A stretch of 64,000 bases of DNA. Source: Anoplopoma fimbria (lineage: Eukaryota > Chordata > Actinopteri > Perciformes > Anoplopomatidae). Position 1 is the first letter of the stretch; every line of letters begins with the position of its first letter. The notes under the pieces are model-generated. The model was not told the origin of the DNA. It saw nothing but the letters and a program-made list of their open reading frames with translations, and did no database searches. This document shows, piece after piece, positions 13,296 through 25,903 of the stretch. Made by a program: the position numbers and the translations under genes. The DNA lies in assembly GCF_027596085.1 (NCBI RefSeq), contig NC_072465.1, positions 21,162,707-21,226,706 on the forward strand, given 5' to 3'.

Positions 13296-13409
13296 CAGGC
13301 AAGCACTGGCGGCAGGGGGTTCAGCAGGGGAGCGCTTAACCTTGTCCTACACCTCCCAGGTTACCACATCAATAACACCCTCCGGAGAGAGGATACCATC
13401 ACAATGGGA

Positions 13410-13800
13410 AGGAGAGCTTTCCTGCTGGAAGTGACCAGACAAGGGGTCGGGTTTGACGTTCTTGTAGCCTGGTCTGTAAGAAAGTGAAAATTCCAAAATG
13501 GTTAGAAAAAAGAGCCCACCTAGTTTGCCAAGAGTTCAGCCGCTTGGCAGAATGCATGTATTCCAGATTTTTGTGATCCGTCCAGACCACAAACAGGTGC
13601 TCTGCTCCCTCCAACCAGTGTCTCCACCCCTCCTGTGCAAGTTTAACCACCAACAGCTCCGGGTTCCCAATATCATGATTCCTCTCCGCAGGAGACAGCT
13701 TCCCAGAGAAGAAGGCACAGGGATGGACCTTTTGATCCTCAGCCGACCGCTGAGAAAGAACCGCCCCCACACCCGGAAAAGCCCCTCTCCCTTGTCCATT
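13410..13800 (-). pseudogene. Gypsy RNase H domain remnant
   Basis: This is the longest intact piece of the element above. The - strand reading keeps [31 protein letters not shown], the NPELL glutamate, the [10 protein letters not shown] block and WTDHKNLEY with its catalytic-type aspartate. The first catalytic aspartate, expected just before GVGAVL, is missing because a gag-like segment is fused there. The frame shifts after RWALFSN, where the linker continues in another frame. It should not give a working enzyme. Confidence 0.85.
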
Positions 13801-13929
13801 ACTGCAGACGGCTGTCGATACGAATGGAGAGAGCGACCAGCTGATCCAAACCAGCAGGAGGATCTGAGATCTGAGAGTGCCCTGTCTAATGAACAAACAA
13901 CTACTGCATCCTCTCCATCTTAAACGTGC

Positions 13930-14790
13930 TTACGACGTACTGAGACAAAGCATGCACTGGGTATAGTCGGTGAGGCACTTGTCTTTCCAATGAGCCGGAG
14001 GGAAAAATCATTACAGAGAAATGCATCTTGACGAAGTTTTGCCAGGATGATGCACTTCGGTCCTCTTTTAAAGATAGGCAAGACGGTGCGACCAATAGAG
14101 CACATAGGTGCTGTCTTGAGAGAAAGTATTGTGAGAGAGATTTGCCCTATTGAATTAAAAGGGGGACCCCTAAAAGCATCCAGCACCAGGTAAATCCTAC
14201 TGTGGTGCTAGGGAGTGTGCGACAGGTTTCCACCCCATCCAAAGAAGGACGTATTCGTGTGAGGTCATACTCCCTAAGGGAACCCCTGAGTCGTATGCCA
14301 GGTCTCAGTGCACTGAGAGAGAGATGGTCAGCATTCGCTTTTTCTGCTGCACTGGATCAAGGCTGAGGTTGCAGAACAACCTCTGGATTTTTCTGATATG
14401 GAGGATCCTCAGGGGTCAACAATCGACAAAATATGATCATAAAAACCTGAATGACCCAGACAAGGATTACCTAAGAGGTTTTATGTTTGCCAGGCCCTTG
14501 GACCTGATGTGTCAAGTATCAAGTTGCAAGATATATTTTTCCATATGTCCCTCAGATTTGAAATCTTTCTACCTCCGCCAAAAGTGCTCCGTGGACTCCA
14601 GTGTGGGTTACAGCTGGGAGTCCTCAGCAGAGAGTACACATGGCGTATTATTTGTTAATGAAATTTTCTTCAATGGTAAATGCAGAACTGCTATTGTCAG
14701 GAGATGTTTGAAGAAGCCAGGGGGAAGCCAACTTTCTGGTGTTGTCATAGGAGGCAAATTAATGTGTGCAAGTGAGAATTAATTTGGTAG
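13930..14790. other. Unexplained stretch next to the gypsy remnant
   Basis: GC content is higher than in the surrounding intron. A 152-codon + strand frame runs 14324-14782 and an 88-codon - strand frame covers 13920-14186. I recognise no domain. It may be a further decayed mobile element or more of the retroelement; no function is assigned. Confidence 0.3.
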
Positions 14791-15306
14791 TTTTAGGGAA
14801 TTTGTTGTCTTGGTCTTGAGGGAGATGTAACAGATGAATAGAGCTGCTGCCTTCTTAATTTAGGTTTTGTTGAATATAAGTAGGACCTTTAAAAATCAGT
14901 ACTTATTTAAGTACCTATGGACCCTGTGGATGTATTATGCACTTTTTTTTCCTTTCACTGTAATAACTAATTCATGTTTTTTATCGTTTAATTTGAATTT
15001 GCATCAATTATTTTTATATTTTTCACTGTTTGGAATTGAGTTTGTGTCTTAGATAATTTTGTGTTTTTCTGTTGCCGTACTTCCTCAGGAGTTTTCTAAT
15101 TATTTTTAAATTATATGCATATTCCACATTTGCTTGCGGTTTCTTGTTTAAGAAAGTATGGTGTTATTTTTCCTCTTTGTACTTAGCTTTTTTCCCAAAT
15201 TAAAAATGAACACATGCTTGAGAAGGTAGGTTGAGATTTGCTTTAATCAGTGCATTTAAGACTGAAAAATCCACTTAGCTGAAAATAACCTAATGTTTGT
15301 ATAGTG

Positions 15307-15353
<47 letters not shown>
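15307..15353 (+). repeat. (TAA)n microsatellite
   Basis: About fifteen uninterrupted TAA units. Confidence 0.96.
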
Positions 15354-15354
<1 letters not shown>

Positions 15355-18114
15355 GTATTTATGATGAGTTTTGTTACCTTAGAGACAGTAAACATTTTTT
15401 TGTGGTTTAGTATGATTATTTATTCAAAGAAATGTGATGGACATTGCTATAGAGACTACGATAAATAAAGGTGAATGTAGAATTATACAGAAATGGGAAA
15501 CTATTTCTTTCCTAATTTGTGCTGCCTATGGTAGTGTATTTCCAATAGCACTGCAACTAACAGATGTGATCACAAGAGTTTAGGCTGTGACTATACCTTT
15601 ATATATGAACAACAGCTTTTCCATGGTGCTTATATGTTAATACCAGGTAGCTTATGTAGGATGACATTTTGGGCAAATATTTATGTTTTAGAAAGCATCA
15701 TTAATATTTGAATTGGATGCATCCTTTTTTCCCTTTGGTTTTTCCCAGCCATGGTAGGTGTTTAAATATTGATGTAGCTTTGAGCTACGCCTCAAAAGTT
15801 TTAAAAACCCACAGGCTAATGTACTGTCAAAATAGTTTAATGCCAGACAATACTGGATAGGTATAGTTTGGCATATTGTACAGTAAAGCATTGGATAGAT
15901 TAAGTTTTTAGACACAATGTCTGGGACACATACTGCACAGACATTATTGGCAGTGACACAGTGGCACCCCAAGCTAATGCTTATGCTCCACACGCCCAGC
16001 TAATATTGAAGTAATAAAGACAGCCCTTTTCCAATTTGAAATCAGTATTACATCGTGTTACAACAGGCATAGTGAGACATCCTTCACTTTTTTTTCTGCC
16101 CTTCTGTGAGCTGACTGACAAAATCCCAGCGCAGTTTGTTGGGTTTGGAACCATTTAGTCACTGAGGCAGAAATCCTTTCCTACCACTCAAAGGTCGGGT
16201 GACAGCGAGGGAGTCTGGTGGAAATGTGGCTAGGAGGGGCAGCTCTTGATGGTGGAATCACAACAGGGTGAAACGTTTCCACAGAGCTAATCCTGTGATT
16301 GATGTGGTTCCATTAGAGAGGACCTGAGGACCTCTGAGTGGCAGAGACGTGACACGACACGACATCTGTTCCGTAACCTCTAACCTTAGGTAACGCTGAC
16401 TGACAAGTCACAGTGTCCTAAGAACAACAGGCAGGCAAATAGCAGTCTGATAACAGACATTAAGCTGACCGCTATCCTCAGCTATTATCTACTAATGATA
16501 CAAGATGATGCAGTGTAGAATCACCAAACACAAAGAACAAACAACAAAGTTCGAAGTAGCACAATAATAGCCTTGGACTGGCATTTATCTTTTATATAAA
16601 GCCAGATGAGAGAAATTGACAAACTGCTAAATCCATTTAACAATAGGGACATGTTTGAAATAAATGTCCTGTATGTTTATCTAGTGAACAAAGCTCAGCA
16701 TCTGAGGCTTTCTTGCATTCCTTGTGACCTCAAGACATGTTATCTCTGTAAATGCCATAAAACCCAGGGCATTTTGTAGGATTATTTTAATAAAACTATG
16801 TGGAAGCAGTGTGTCTTTGGCCCAAATGTTTACTTCAGCGGAAACTATGAGGAGTTTAAGAATCAAGCACCCATTTTTTAGGATAACATGACTTGCCCAC
16901 ATTTCTTAAATACGTTAAACATAAGCAGTATCTGCATAGGAAGATTTGCTACTGGAAAATATATTTACTAGTAAACTGGTGCTTCCTTTTCAAAATATCT
17001 GAAATGAGTTATGGAGATTGACTAGACTGAAACCCAACAGTGCAGCACAGGAGAAGCTTTGTGGAATGTATGATTCAAGTGTCATTATGAAGGTCACTGC
17101 CCATCTATCACTGAACAAAAGTATATACAAAATACACTCAATAACTGACATTTTGAAGGACGTTTGTGGTGATTGACACAGAGAATAGCACTAGGCTATA
17201 ATAAAGCTGTATTAAAAGAAAGCTGTGTCAATAATGGTTTAACAATTGGCCAAAATTTAACAACATTTTTGTGACGCCCAAAAATATTTTTTCCAGTATT
17301 GTTTTGCAACTGACCTGTACACATGCAGCAAATCCTAGCGTAAAATCAAGAATCAAGTGGCATTTGTATGAATGAAGTTGTAATTCAACAAAAAGCATAA
17401 AGCATTCAGTTAGGGGTTCTTTTGTGGACAAGTTGTTAAAAAACAATCAATGCTTGTCTATTTTTCTTTGATTTTTCTCTTGTGTTCTCTCCTGTTCTTT
17501 TGATCTTCAGCTCTTTCTCTCTGTACTTTTCAATCTCGCTCTAACCCTCAGTATAGTCAGCATATGAGAGAAATCCCCCACTCCTTTTCTATATAATGTG
17601 AGAACTCCACAAGGGGATTAAAGTAATAATCACCCTTCCTGTTGCTGTGGTCCAGAGAGGTTGCCCACGAGGCTGCAAATTGCTGCAGTCACCATTAGGA
17701 CAGCCGGGCCCTGTCATGCTAACACAAGATGAGACATTTAGAGCAGTGCAATCACAGGAGAGAGCAATGCGACAAGGCAGGTGCAACTTACAATCAATAT
17801 TCTCTGCCAACCTCCTTTATGTATATGACCAGTAACGTCCACCATTATGTGCTTAACAACAGTGCTTGACATAATTGCGTTAGGCTGATGTGTGTGTGGT
17901 CATGTGCATGAATCAGGGTGGATGTGGCAGAGGGAGGGATGGGAGAGAGAGGGAAAGAGGGATTCAAGGCATGGAAGATGTTTCTGACAACGGCAATGCG
18001 ATAGATTGTGAAATTGATTAAGGCTCTTATTTCTTCATAATTAAAGAGAAGCATTGACACTGTCTTTATTGTGCATTATACATTTCGACCTGTTGTTGTC
18101 CGCTGCTGCTGGCT

Positions 18115-18195
18115 GCCTTAGGGTTACCAAACGGAATTACGTTGTATCACTACAATGACAATAAAAACCTCTTTATCTTTATCTTTAAGGAATAT
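18115..18195 (+). repeat. Possible 3' tail of a LINE
   Basis: Reads GGAATTACGTTGTATCACTA, then CAATGACAATAAAAACC and TCTTTATCTTTATCTTTA. This is the usual look of fish LINE 3' ends (CAATGACAATAAA plus short tandem tail). No coding remnant was found upstream. Confidence 0.35.
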
Positions 18196-21100
18196 GCCCT
18201 GTCTAAAACAAAAAAGTTTGATGCAGATACAGGGGTGTCGAAAGGTTTCTGCAAAGGAAAGGTTCTGTTCCTCAATGTTCACTCTTCTAGAATAACAACT
18301 TTTTTTCTTTGTTTGTCCAGACACTAATGCTTAAAAGTACGAAGATATTCAAATTTAAAGTTGACTTGCAATGCTTGCCCCGTAAAATTGTCTCCAAAAC
18401 AAATAATGATCAATTATTTTAAAAGACATATGTTCTAAAGATAAGATTTACAATGTCTGTCAGAAAAGATGAAAAATATCCCCAAATCCTTGTCGTGATC
18501 TGGAAGAGGATCAATGTAAGCAGGCCATTGGCTTTTATGACATGGCAGATTTTTCTCCCCTTTATACTTCAGTCTCGCTCACCCTCCTCTCTCTCTCCTG
18601 GGGCATTTATGTGGATGAGAGAGGAATGAATCACAGTGGAAGTAGTGAAGAAATAACTTTTCATGTGAAAACACCTCAGCTTTTATGGCTTTACTAAATG
18701 ATCCATAATGCGGGCGGGGAGCACTCAGTCCTGCAGATTAAGGCGGGTCCTAGTGGGAAAGAGGCTCAGTGCTGCAGCCGTTAGACCCCTCCACTGAAGC
18801 TCGCACCAGTACGGCACCGGCTGAGCTAGACACAAATCTCTTTTATGAGGCTGCCTCTTAAATAGCTGTCAGTCTAGTGTCTCACACGTGGCGCACTCCT
18901 CCAGCTCCCCTCACAGTAATTGAACCATCTCTCCCAGAGTGTTGAAATGGTGTGGGAAGCCATTCCGACAGCCTGTGTTGATACCATTAAACCAAACTTG
19001 TGCATAAATCTAACTATATAGCTATCGTCACCCAGCATCCACGGAGTCCTCCACGCCCTGAAAAAACTACCTTACTTCTTACTCCATTTAACCAGTGATG
19101 GTCTCCGGGTTAGCTTGCATCTGAATATTATTTACATAATCCTTCGAGCGAAACAGTACACTTCTTAAAAATAATTTGCGACAAAGAATGCATGTTATTG
19201 TTTTGTAATGACTGTTGCTTCTGTCATGTTCTTGTTACCATGACAATGTTACGACATTGTCAAAAGTATTGTGTGTACCAGTTAGAAACAGACAAATTCA
19301 TAGAAAGGACTAATGCCTATACTGCATATTCTAAGGATATTTTATTCACTTCATTAGCTGTTAATCTCCCATACCTGCTGGGATTTTTTTGAATGCAATA
19401 AAGAGTCGTTATACTATAACAAAAGAATTATAGAAACATTAATAATGGAATAGAAGTAGTAAAAAGTGTTAAATAAACAGCTGGTATTCAACCCCAATTA
19501 TGTCTGAAGCATTTTGCTCTGCTAGAGGGTTGAATGATTAACCCAGCCATATCCTTGTTAAAGCTGTACGGCCATGAGAAAGCTTGCTAAACATTTTTCT
19601 CATGAATGCTTTGGTGAATGCTAGGGAAACAAAACAAAAAAGGTAATTTGCTGTCATATCATATAATTAGTATAATGAAAATCACTTTTGTTACATTTGA
19701 AAAAATTTTGCATATGAAAATTAGCACGTTGCTGACTTTTCTATTTGAATATTTTTGATGGTGTAAATACCTGCAGGCTCTGAATGCATGAGTAAGTGAG
19801 GTGAATAAATAAACAATTCTGAGAGAACTACAAAGGTCGTATATGGAAAAAGCTTTATGTAACACCAAGCTGAAAGTATTGTTTCCCAGGCCCTCTGACT
19901 TCTTGTTGACAGTTACATTTTTGAACTAACCTGACATCACCAGGTCACCCAACAGTGACGTACTATAGTAAACACACACACTCACATCTGTCTAAACAAC
20001 TTCAGCCATAACAAAAGTTTGAAGTGATTTTTAAATAAAAAAAGAACTGCAATAACATAAGGTATAATTGACTGGGTAATTCAGTTTCATTATTAGTGTT
20101 AATGCATAGATTTGTTGCACAAAATAAACTTTTGTTGTGTAACCAAACCAAAAAAACTAATTCTAACAAATGTGCTCATCAGGGGAAATAAAGAGAAACA
20201 AACCTGTATATTTTGGTAATTAAAATTATTATTGCTACAGTGCGTGCTATCTCATCTGAGAGCAATTTGTGATTGAAGTTTGAGTTAGTGAGAGAAAAAC
20301 AACTCTTGAGCTAATGAATAACTGGAGCTTCTCTCCATTAGACATACTTCTCCTATTCCAATATGCATTACATTCGAATCTGAGAAAGTCAATAGTTTTT
20401 ATTGAATTCCCACAACTCCATCAACAGTAGAATCTACTTAAGTGAGATGCCAACCACGTCAAGAGATACTGTAAGTAATGACTTCTCCCACTAAAGACAC
20501 TGATGCAGGCCAGAGCTTTAATAAGAACCCAAGTGCCAAACTTCACTTCTCTTTTTTACATAAACACAATAAAGAAGCATTTGCATTTATATAGTTCTCC
20601 CAAGCCATCTGATGTTGCTGCAAGCCAGTACCAAGAAACAGCTGAGCATCAGACTGCTTGTTACCTGGGGAAAATTAAGATAAGGGACTAATCCCATGGA
20701 CGAAAATGACTTTGATGGACCCACAGTGGTAGGGCCGAACAAGCAGAGTTAGCTCTCCCCTGCCTGCTGCCAGTAATGAAAATACCTATACAGCCTTATG
20801 TTTTTAATACGATAAGGACGATATCTCACTCACCCCCCAACTGGGATGCAGCATATCCTGATCTTCTAAGGATCAGGGTGGTGTGCACTTTGGTATGTTT
20901 GGATGGAGTAATGACTGTATGGTGCGACTCAGAATATGAATTAAAGGCTCATTTCAATCCTAGTTAATATGCAGTGCTTTGACTCCAGTGGGAGCAGCAA
21001 TATATCAGGATACAAGGCTGTTGACAGTGCCAGAATTCATGGTTCTTTGGCATTGCACATGCAGGAGAAACGTTGATCCATCCATCCCTCCATCCATGCA

Positions 21101-22481
21101 TTTCTGTGTTTCCTCACTTATCCCATTTCACACCAATTGTTTTTAGGATAATTTACCTTTGAGCTCATTTATCACATCCCAATGTAGCTCAGAATAGCTG
21201 CAAAATTGAACAGCCTCGCTGGTTTCACTCTTCATCATCCACCAGTTAGAATACTGCATCATATTCTAGCTATACGTTCGCATGCAAACGGGCCAGTTCC
21301 CATCTCCATACAGGGAGAACAAAAGAGTGATACAGATGACAGGAACCGGATAGTGATCTGAGCTGTCTGATTTAATGGCCAGCTGACTTTAATGATAATC
21401 CACTGGCCTCTCTTTCCCTCTTTGCCCCTTAAGAGCTCCATTGGATGACAGGAAACAAACAGTGCTCTGACACTACCCGCTAATTAGCATCATTAGCATA
21501 CGGCCATTATGTGGCTGGACAGTAGCATGACAGGGCCCTGAGAAAGGCTACAGCGGTGACCTTTGGTGGACAACACCAGCTGTCAGTAATTACCCGTAGC
21601 ATTGGCCAGAAGGATGGAGACAAAGACCGACTTTTTGTCCTTGAGGACCTACGGCGCCCAGTAACGTCTCCCTTTTTATTTTATTTTTCCTGAGTGTGAA
21701 ATTATTTATAGAAGGAAAGAACATGTGCTCAATTGCTAAAAGGCAAGTTTACGGTTGTTTCTTAACCCTAAAAAGGAAGTTTCAAAGGCTTTAAGCCAAG
21801 CTTTAACTAAAACGTGTGACTAAGTGGAGAGATGTGCCAGCGTATTCGCTGCCATAGGCTTGTGTATGCACACTGTTGACAAATATACTATAAATAATGA
21901 CTAACACCTGCTCCACAAATTCAAATTTTGAGGCTTTATGTGGAAATTACTCTATTTTCTGCCAATGCGCGGTAATAACAAGTAGTTGTTTGCTTGTAGA
22001 TTTCTTGAGCTTCTAACAGTCTTTGAAGATAATTGTTGACTTTATGACTCCATGTTTCCTTTTATCTCGGAGCGCAACTTCCTTGCCGATGAGAGGCAAA
22101 ACAACTCTGAGCATCGGTGTTGTGAAGAGGTAATTTGAAACATACATTTTTTTGTTTAGAAATCAAAATAAAATAGCTACCTGGTGCAGTGCTATCCTAA
22201 TGCATTAACCTGCTTCTCCCAAGTATAATCACAGAGTATGCATGTACGCACACACTCATACGTTCATTACTGTTACTATACTTACCCATACCCATCAATT
22301 GTGTCTCTTAACCTTGACCTAAACCAATTTTTTGCATTTGAACCATTACGACAACGTGTTGCCCCCAGACTGACCTTTGAAAGAGCAAGTACAGGCACTA
22401 CTTTGTACAAATCCCCTCACTCTCAACTTCTTAAACTCATATTGGTCCTTGCAAAGGAATAAGTACAATATAAGTCGAGTT

Positions 22482-22589
<108 letters not shown>

Positions 22590-22721
22590 CCACATCAGCC
22601 CTTCTATAAACAGATAAACAGTGTACAATTCCAGCACTTGTCTAAAGTTTCCCCAGTGGCCACCTGGCTCAGAAACTTTTATTAAACCATTTCTTGACAC
22701 AATTGTGTCCCTTTTCAACAG

Positions 22722-22841
22722 GAACATCCGTTATGACGGTTACTGCATCAGATGCTGACGACCCTGCATACGGCAGCAGTGCCAAAGTGGTGTACAGCGT
22801 ACTGGATGGAGAAAAGATTTTCACTGTTGGCAGACTTACAG
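22722..22841 (+). CDS. cdh22: cdh22-like exon (canonical exon 4): EC2, first half
   Basis: The acceptor is CTTTTCAACAG and the donor ACAG|GTAAGA. The exon is 120 bases, phase 1 at both ends, reading [18 protein letters not shown] and then [24 protein letters not shown] is the calcium-binding motif of EC2. The end reads VGRLTG where type II cadherins usually have a V-D/E-P-x-TG turn, a noticeable substitution. A (CA)n tract of 103 bases ends only 134 bases upstream of the acceptor. There is no stop in frame, and phase and length both fit the family, so the exon call is firm. Confidence 0.9.
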
Positions 22842-25735
22842 GTAAGAATGATAACAGCCACACATTCAGCCCTCTACCTACACCTGCTTCGTTTTTTATG
22901 TGCTTCTTCTCTTTTGTTACAAAACATGAATCAATCTTAAGCCCAGAGAGCAACATTCCCCAAATTGTATAATCAATTGGCAAAAAACAAGCATCTTATA
23001 AAGTATCAGCCTTTAACTACTGGCTACTTGAAGCAAACACTGAAAAAAAACATATGGTATAAATTACTTGGCTCCACACAGTTTTTAGTGAAACCTAAAG
23101 TAAGCACAAACATTGCACACATTACCTGGGAAGACCAAATGCACTGGATGTTCAGTTCATTAAAGCCTTGAAGTAGTTTTTTTGTTTTGCCACACTAGTG
23201 GGAATTTCCGAACTATTTAATTGGAGATTCCATATTCCCTTACTGGTTGATATGAGTGACCAAAAGTCTTCCAGGGGTAGCTTAGCCTCAGTGTTTCCTT
23301 TGAATCCTCCCCACCAGGGAACAGCACTAACTTTTAATGATTCCTTTTTTGGTCTTAACCACTTATTGATATGGTCAGCCTGGATGTGTGGATGATAAAT
23401 GGCTCTGCCTCTGTAGGACTGGATGGTTCATCCCAGCTCCTGTCTCACCACCCCCATTCCACCCACCCCCTCTCCCCATATGGTAGAGAAACGGCCTAGC
23501 CTAATAGGTGCAAGTCAAAAAGGTCAAAATGAAGAAGAGACAAAACAGCATTTAAATCTGCCTCATTAATATCACTCTCTCTCTCACCCTCATAACATAC
23601 TGAGCAGCAAGACACTGTGTTTTTTCTGACGTTTTTTGCCATGCTGACATGTATTGTAGGTGTTTTCGAGTGTCTGAGTCAAGGGGTGATTTTACAAAAG
23701 CTTAACCATATGAGGACATCTCACTGTGATGTAAAAACTACAAAATTATTATTATTTTTAAAAGCATTGACTAAAATATATATTCCAAGTACTGATTATG
23801 AATAGTATTATATTCCTATTATAACTCAAAATATACAAAAACAACAAACAAATAAGAGCTGAATCCTTTATCTGGGAATACAGCATATTTCTTCTAAATT
23901 ATTATGGAAGCCAAGACCCAAAAGACAGGATAGATAGTTTTGTAGATGCACAGTAGAATCATTGCCTGGCGAGAGAAAGAACAGAAATGCAATTGATATG
24001 CATAAAAATATATCTGAACATCATCATTTATTTTATATTAATGTAATGCATTATCATACTGAGGCCGCTCTATTTCACAGTTGGTGTACACGGCCCTATT
24101 ACTGTGTTAAATTGGTTAATGTTAAGGCTCCGTGATCAGCATTGGGATGTGGAACGCATAGAATTAACTGACTGCATGGGTCCATGTAGACCCATCTAGA
24201 TATAGTCTCTACCAAAATGTTGGAGCAATGGGGCTGTATACTAGCTGTGGATTGGGGCTTTACTTGTGACAACCCTAATTTAGATGCATCCCCTCTGGCC
24301 TTTGGTGGATGAAAGAAGAGCATGTCATCTGTCTCTCTCCTTAACTCCAGTGCTGCATGTACTGTATTTTGGCTACTCATAGAAAATGGCCCTGGGCTAA
24401 ATGTGAATCAGTGAGTTGTGTACCCAACACAATGCAAACCTTTGGGAGTGAGACAGCACACCAAGCTCAGGAAATGCATCAATAGATTCTGATATGGAAA
24501 ATCCCAAGGGGTAAAGTGGAATTATATTACTATTGCACAGTAAACCAGATAGCTACTGATGCTGCTACTGGGCCGACAAGGATGATATCTCTTTTAAACC
24601 AAGAAGGACTATATGCTAGTTTGTGAGAGAGAGACATACAGAATAAATAGAGAGACCACAGTACTTGCTGTTTGAGTAACAAAATATAGGGGAAGGAAAC
24701 TTCAGGAGGCAAATGTCATATTTTCTCGTCCTGACAACAAGGCATTATGTTCCAGAGTCACATCTAACTAATCTCAGAACCCATTGCATCAGTCTGACCA
24801 CGATAAGATGAAAGCCAATCGGTTCCATGATAGCATTTTGGTAAATAAGTTCAGCCTCTTCTGCCACACAGACTGTTTACCTGCATACAACCAAAGCCCT
24901 CTCAAACAACAGTCCTTGGACCAAAATTTACTACAAATGGAAACCAGAACGCTTCCGATACCAATACCAACACTCTTATTCAGAGATATGTTAATAGAGA
25001 TCACATGTTACTAGCATTGGTCAGACTTCACTTGGTCATAGTAAGCTGAACAGATTTGTTTTGTCAATGGTTTTTTAGTTCTTTGTAATTCTGCTGATCT
25101 TCAGTTGCATGTGGGGGAGTTGCACTTTCAAATGTTTCCATAGTTCTTCTAATTGGAAGACTAGCAGTCATCAGTCAACGTCTGTTTTCATCTCACCACT
25201 AACTCTGCTAAAATGCAGTGGAATGTGCACTGTGGATGAACAACGCCATTTCATTTCATTTTCCCTCTGTCTCTGTGCAATCTAACTCACTCACTATCTC
25301 ATATCACTTTATCCATGTCCCTCGCTTGCTCTTTGGAAATCCACTTCTTAAGTTTTAGTGCAGTCTTACCTACCATGGAAGAGTTTTGATGCTATTCAAT
25401 GTGGCTGAGGCATGCCTTCATTTCACCCCTATATATTATTAATTTTAATACAGCTGAGCCATAAAATGGTGTATGAGCAGAGGCGCAAATATGACACAAT
25501 CTCTTCATCCAGCCAGCCTGAGGAGGTGAAGTGGAATGTGCTGCACTTTTGTCTCCATAATACAGTGCTTCGCAGAAGTTGATATTCAAACTGCAAGGGG
25601 AAATATAGTTGGTTCTTGCGTATGTGCTAACCGCTAATGCAATCTTTCCATTGACCTCACTTACTACTCCTTACTTTCCCAACCCTCTCGCTCTGTCTCT
25701 CTCCTTCAATCTCTCCTCCATCCCTCAATCATTAG
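22842..25735 (+). other. cdh22: Intron within EC2 (2.9 kb)
   Basis: GTAAGA donor and pyrimidine-rich acceptor region ending ATTAG. No repeat or second gene is recognised inside it. Confidence 0.85.
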
Positions 25736-25903
25736 GAATCATCATGACAGCAGTGGCAGATTTGGACCGCGAGACACAGGAACGGTATGAGTTGGTCGTC
25801 AAGGCAACAGACATGGCAGGACAAATGGGCGGTCTCTCTGGCTCCACTACGGTGACCATAGTGATCACAGATGTTAATGACAACCCACCGCGCTTCCCAC
25901 AGA
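25736..25903 (+). CDS. cdh22: cdh22-like exon (canonical exon 5): EC2, second half
   Basis: The acceptor follows a pyrimidine-rich stretch and ends ATTAG; the donor is AGA|GTAAGT. The length is 168 bases, as I remember for this exon across type II cadherins. The reading is [19 protein letters not shown], then [15 protein letters not shown] and the EC2-EC3 linker [18 protein letters not shown] and DVNDNPP are calcium ligands between EC2 and EC3. The MGGLSG loop is typical of type II rather than type I cadherins. The final A joins AG of the next exon to form the Lys codon that starts EC3. Confidence 0.92.

Larger units (their letters stand above)
12695..13930 (-). mobile_element. Broken Ty3/gypsy-like LTR retrotransposon, internally deleted
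   Basis: Read on the - strand from high to low coordinates, this shows in order: a short gag-like end ([11 protein letters not shown], about 13810-13857); an RNase H domain ([10 protein letters not shown] near 13773, GKLSPAERN, then [11 protein letters not shown] near 13590) with the typical AKRLN..Q.RWALF end; an integrase zinc-finger remnant (RFWW..ME.D, then CQVCSKHK, 13140-13250); the start of the integrase core ([24 protein letters not shown], to about 12970); and an LTR-like stretch down to about 12700 with a CAATAAAG signal. Protease and reverse transcriptase are absent, the first RNase H aspartate region and the integrase histidines are lost, most of the integrase core is gone, and several frameshifts are present. 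It is inactive and lies antisense inside a cadherin intron. Family recognition is from memory of teleost gypsy polyproteins. Confidence 0.85.

Noticed and set aside
13498..13923. 141-codon + strand open frame
   Set aside because: Shadow of the - strand RNase H remnant.
14324..14782. 152-codon + strand frame as a host gene
   Set aside because: No recognisable domain and no supporting splice signals; kept only as part of an unexplained stretch.
20540..20700. A third copy of the tRNA-like dispersed repeat (GCATTTATATAG at its start)
   Set aside because: Only the first dozen bases resemble the family; the body phrases are not there.
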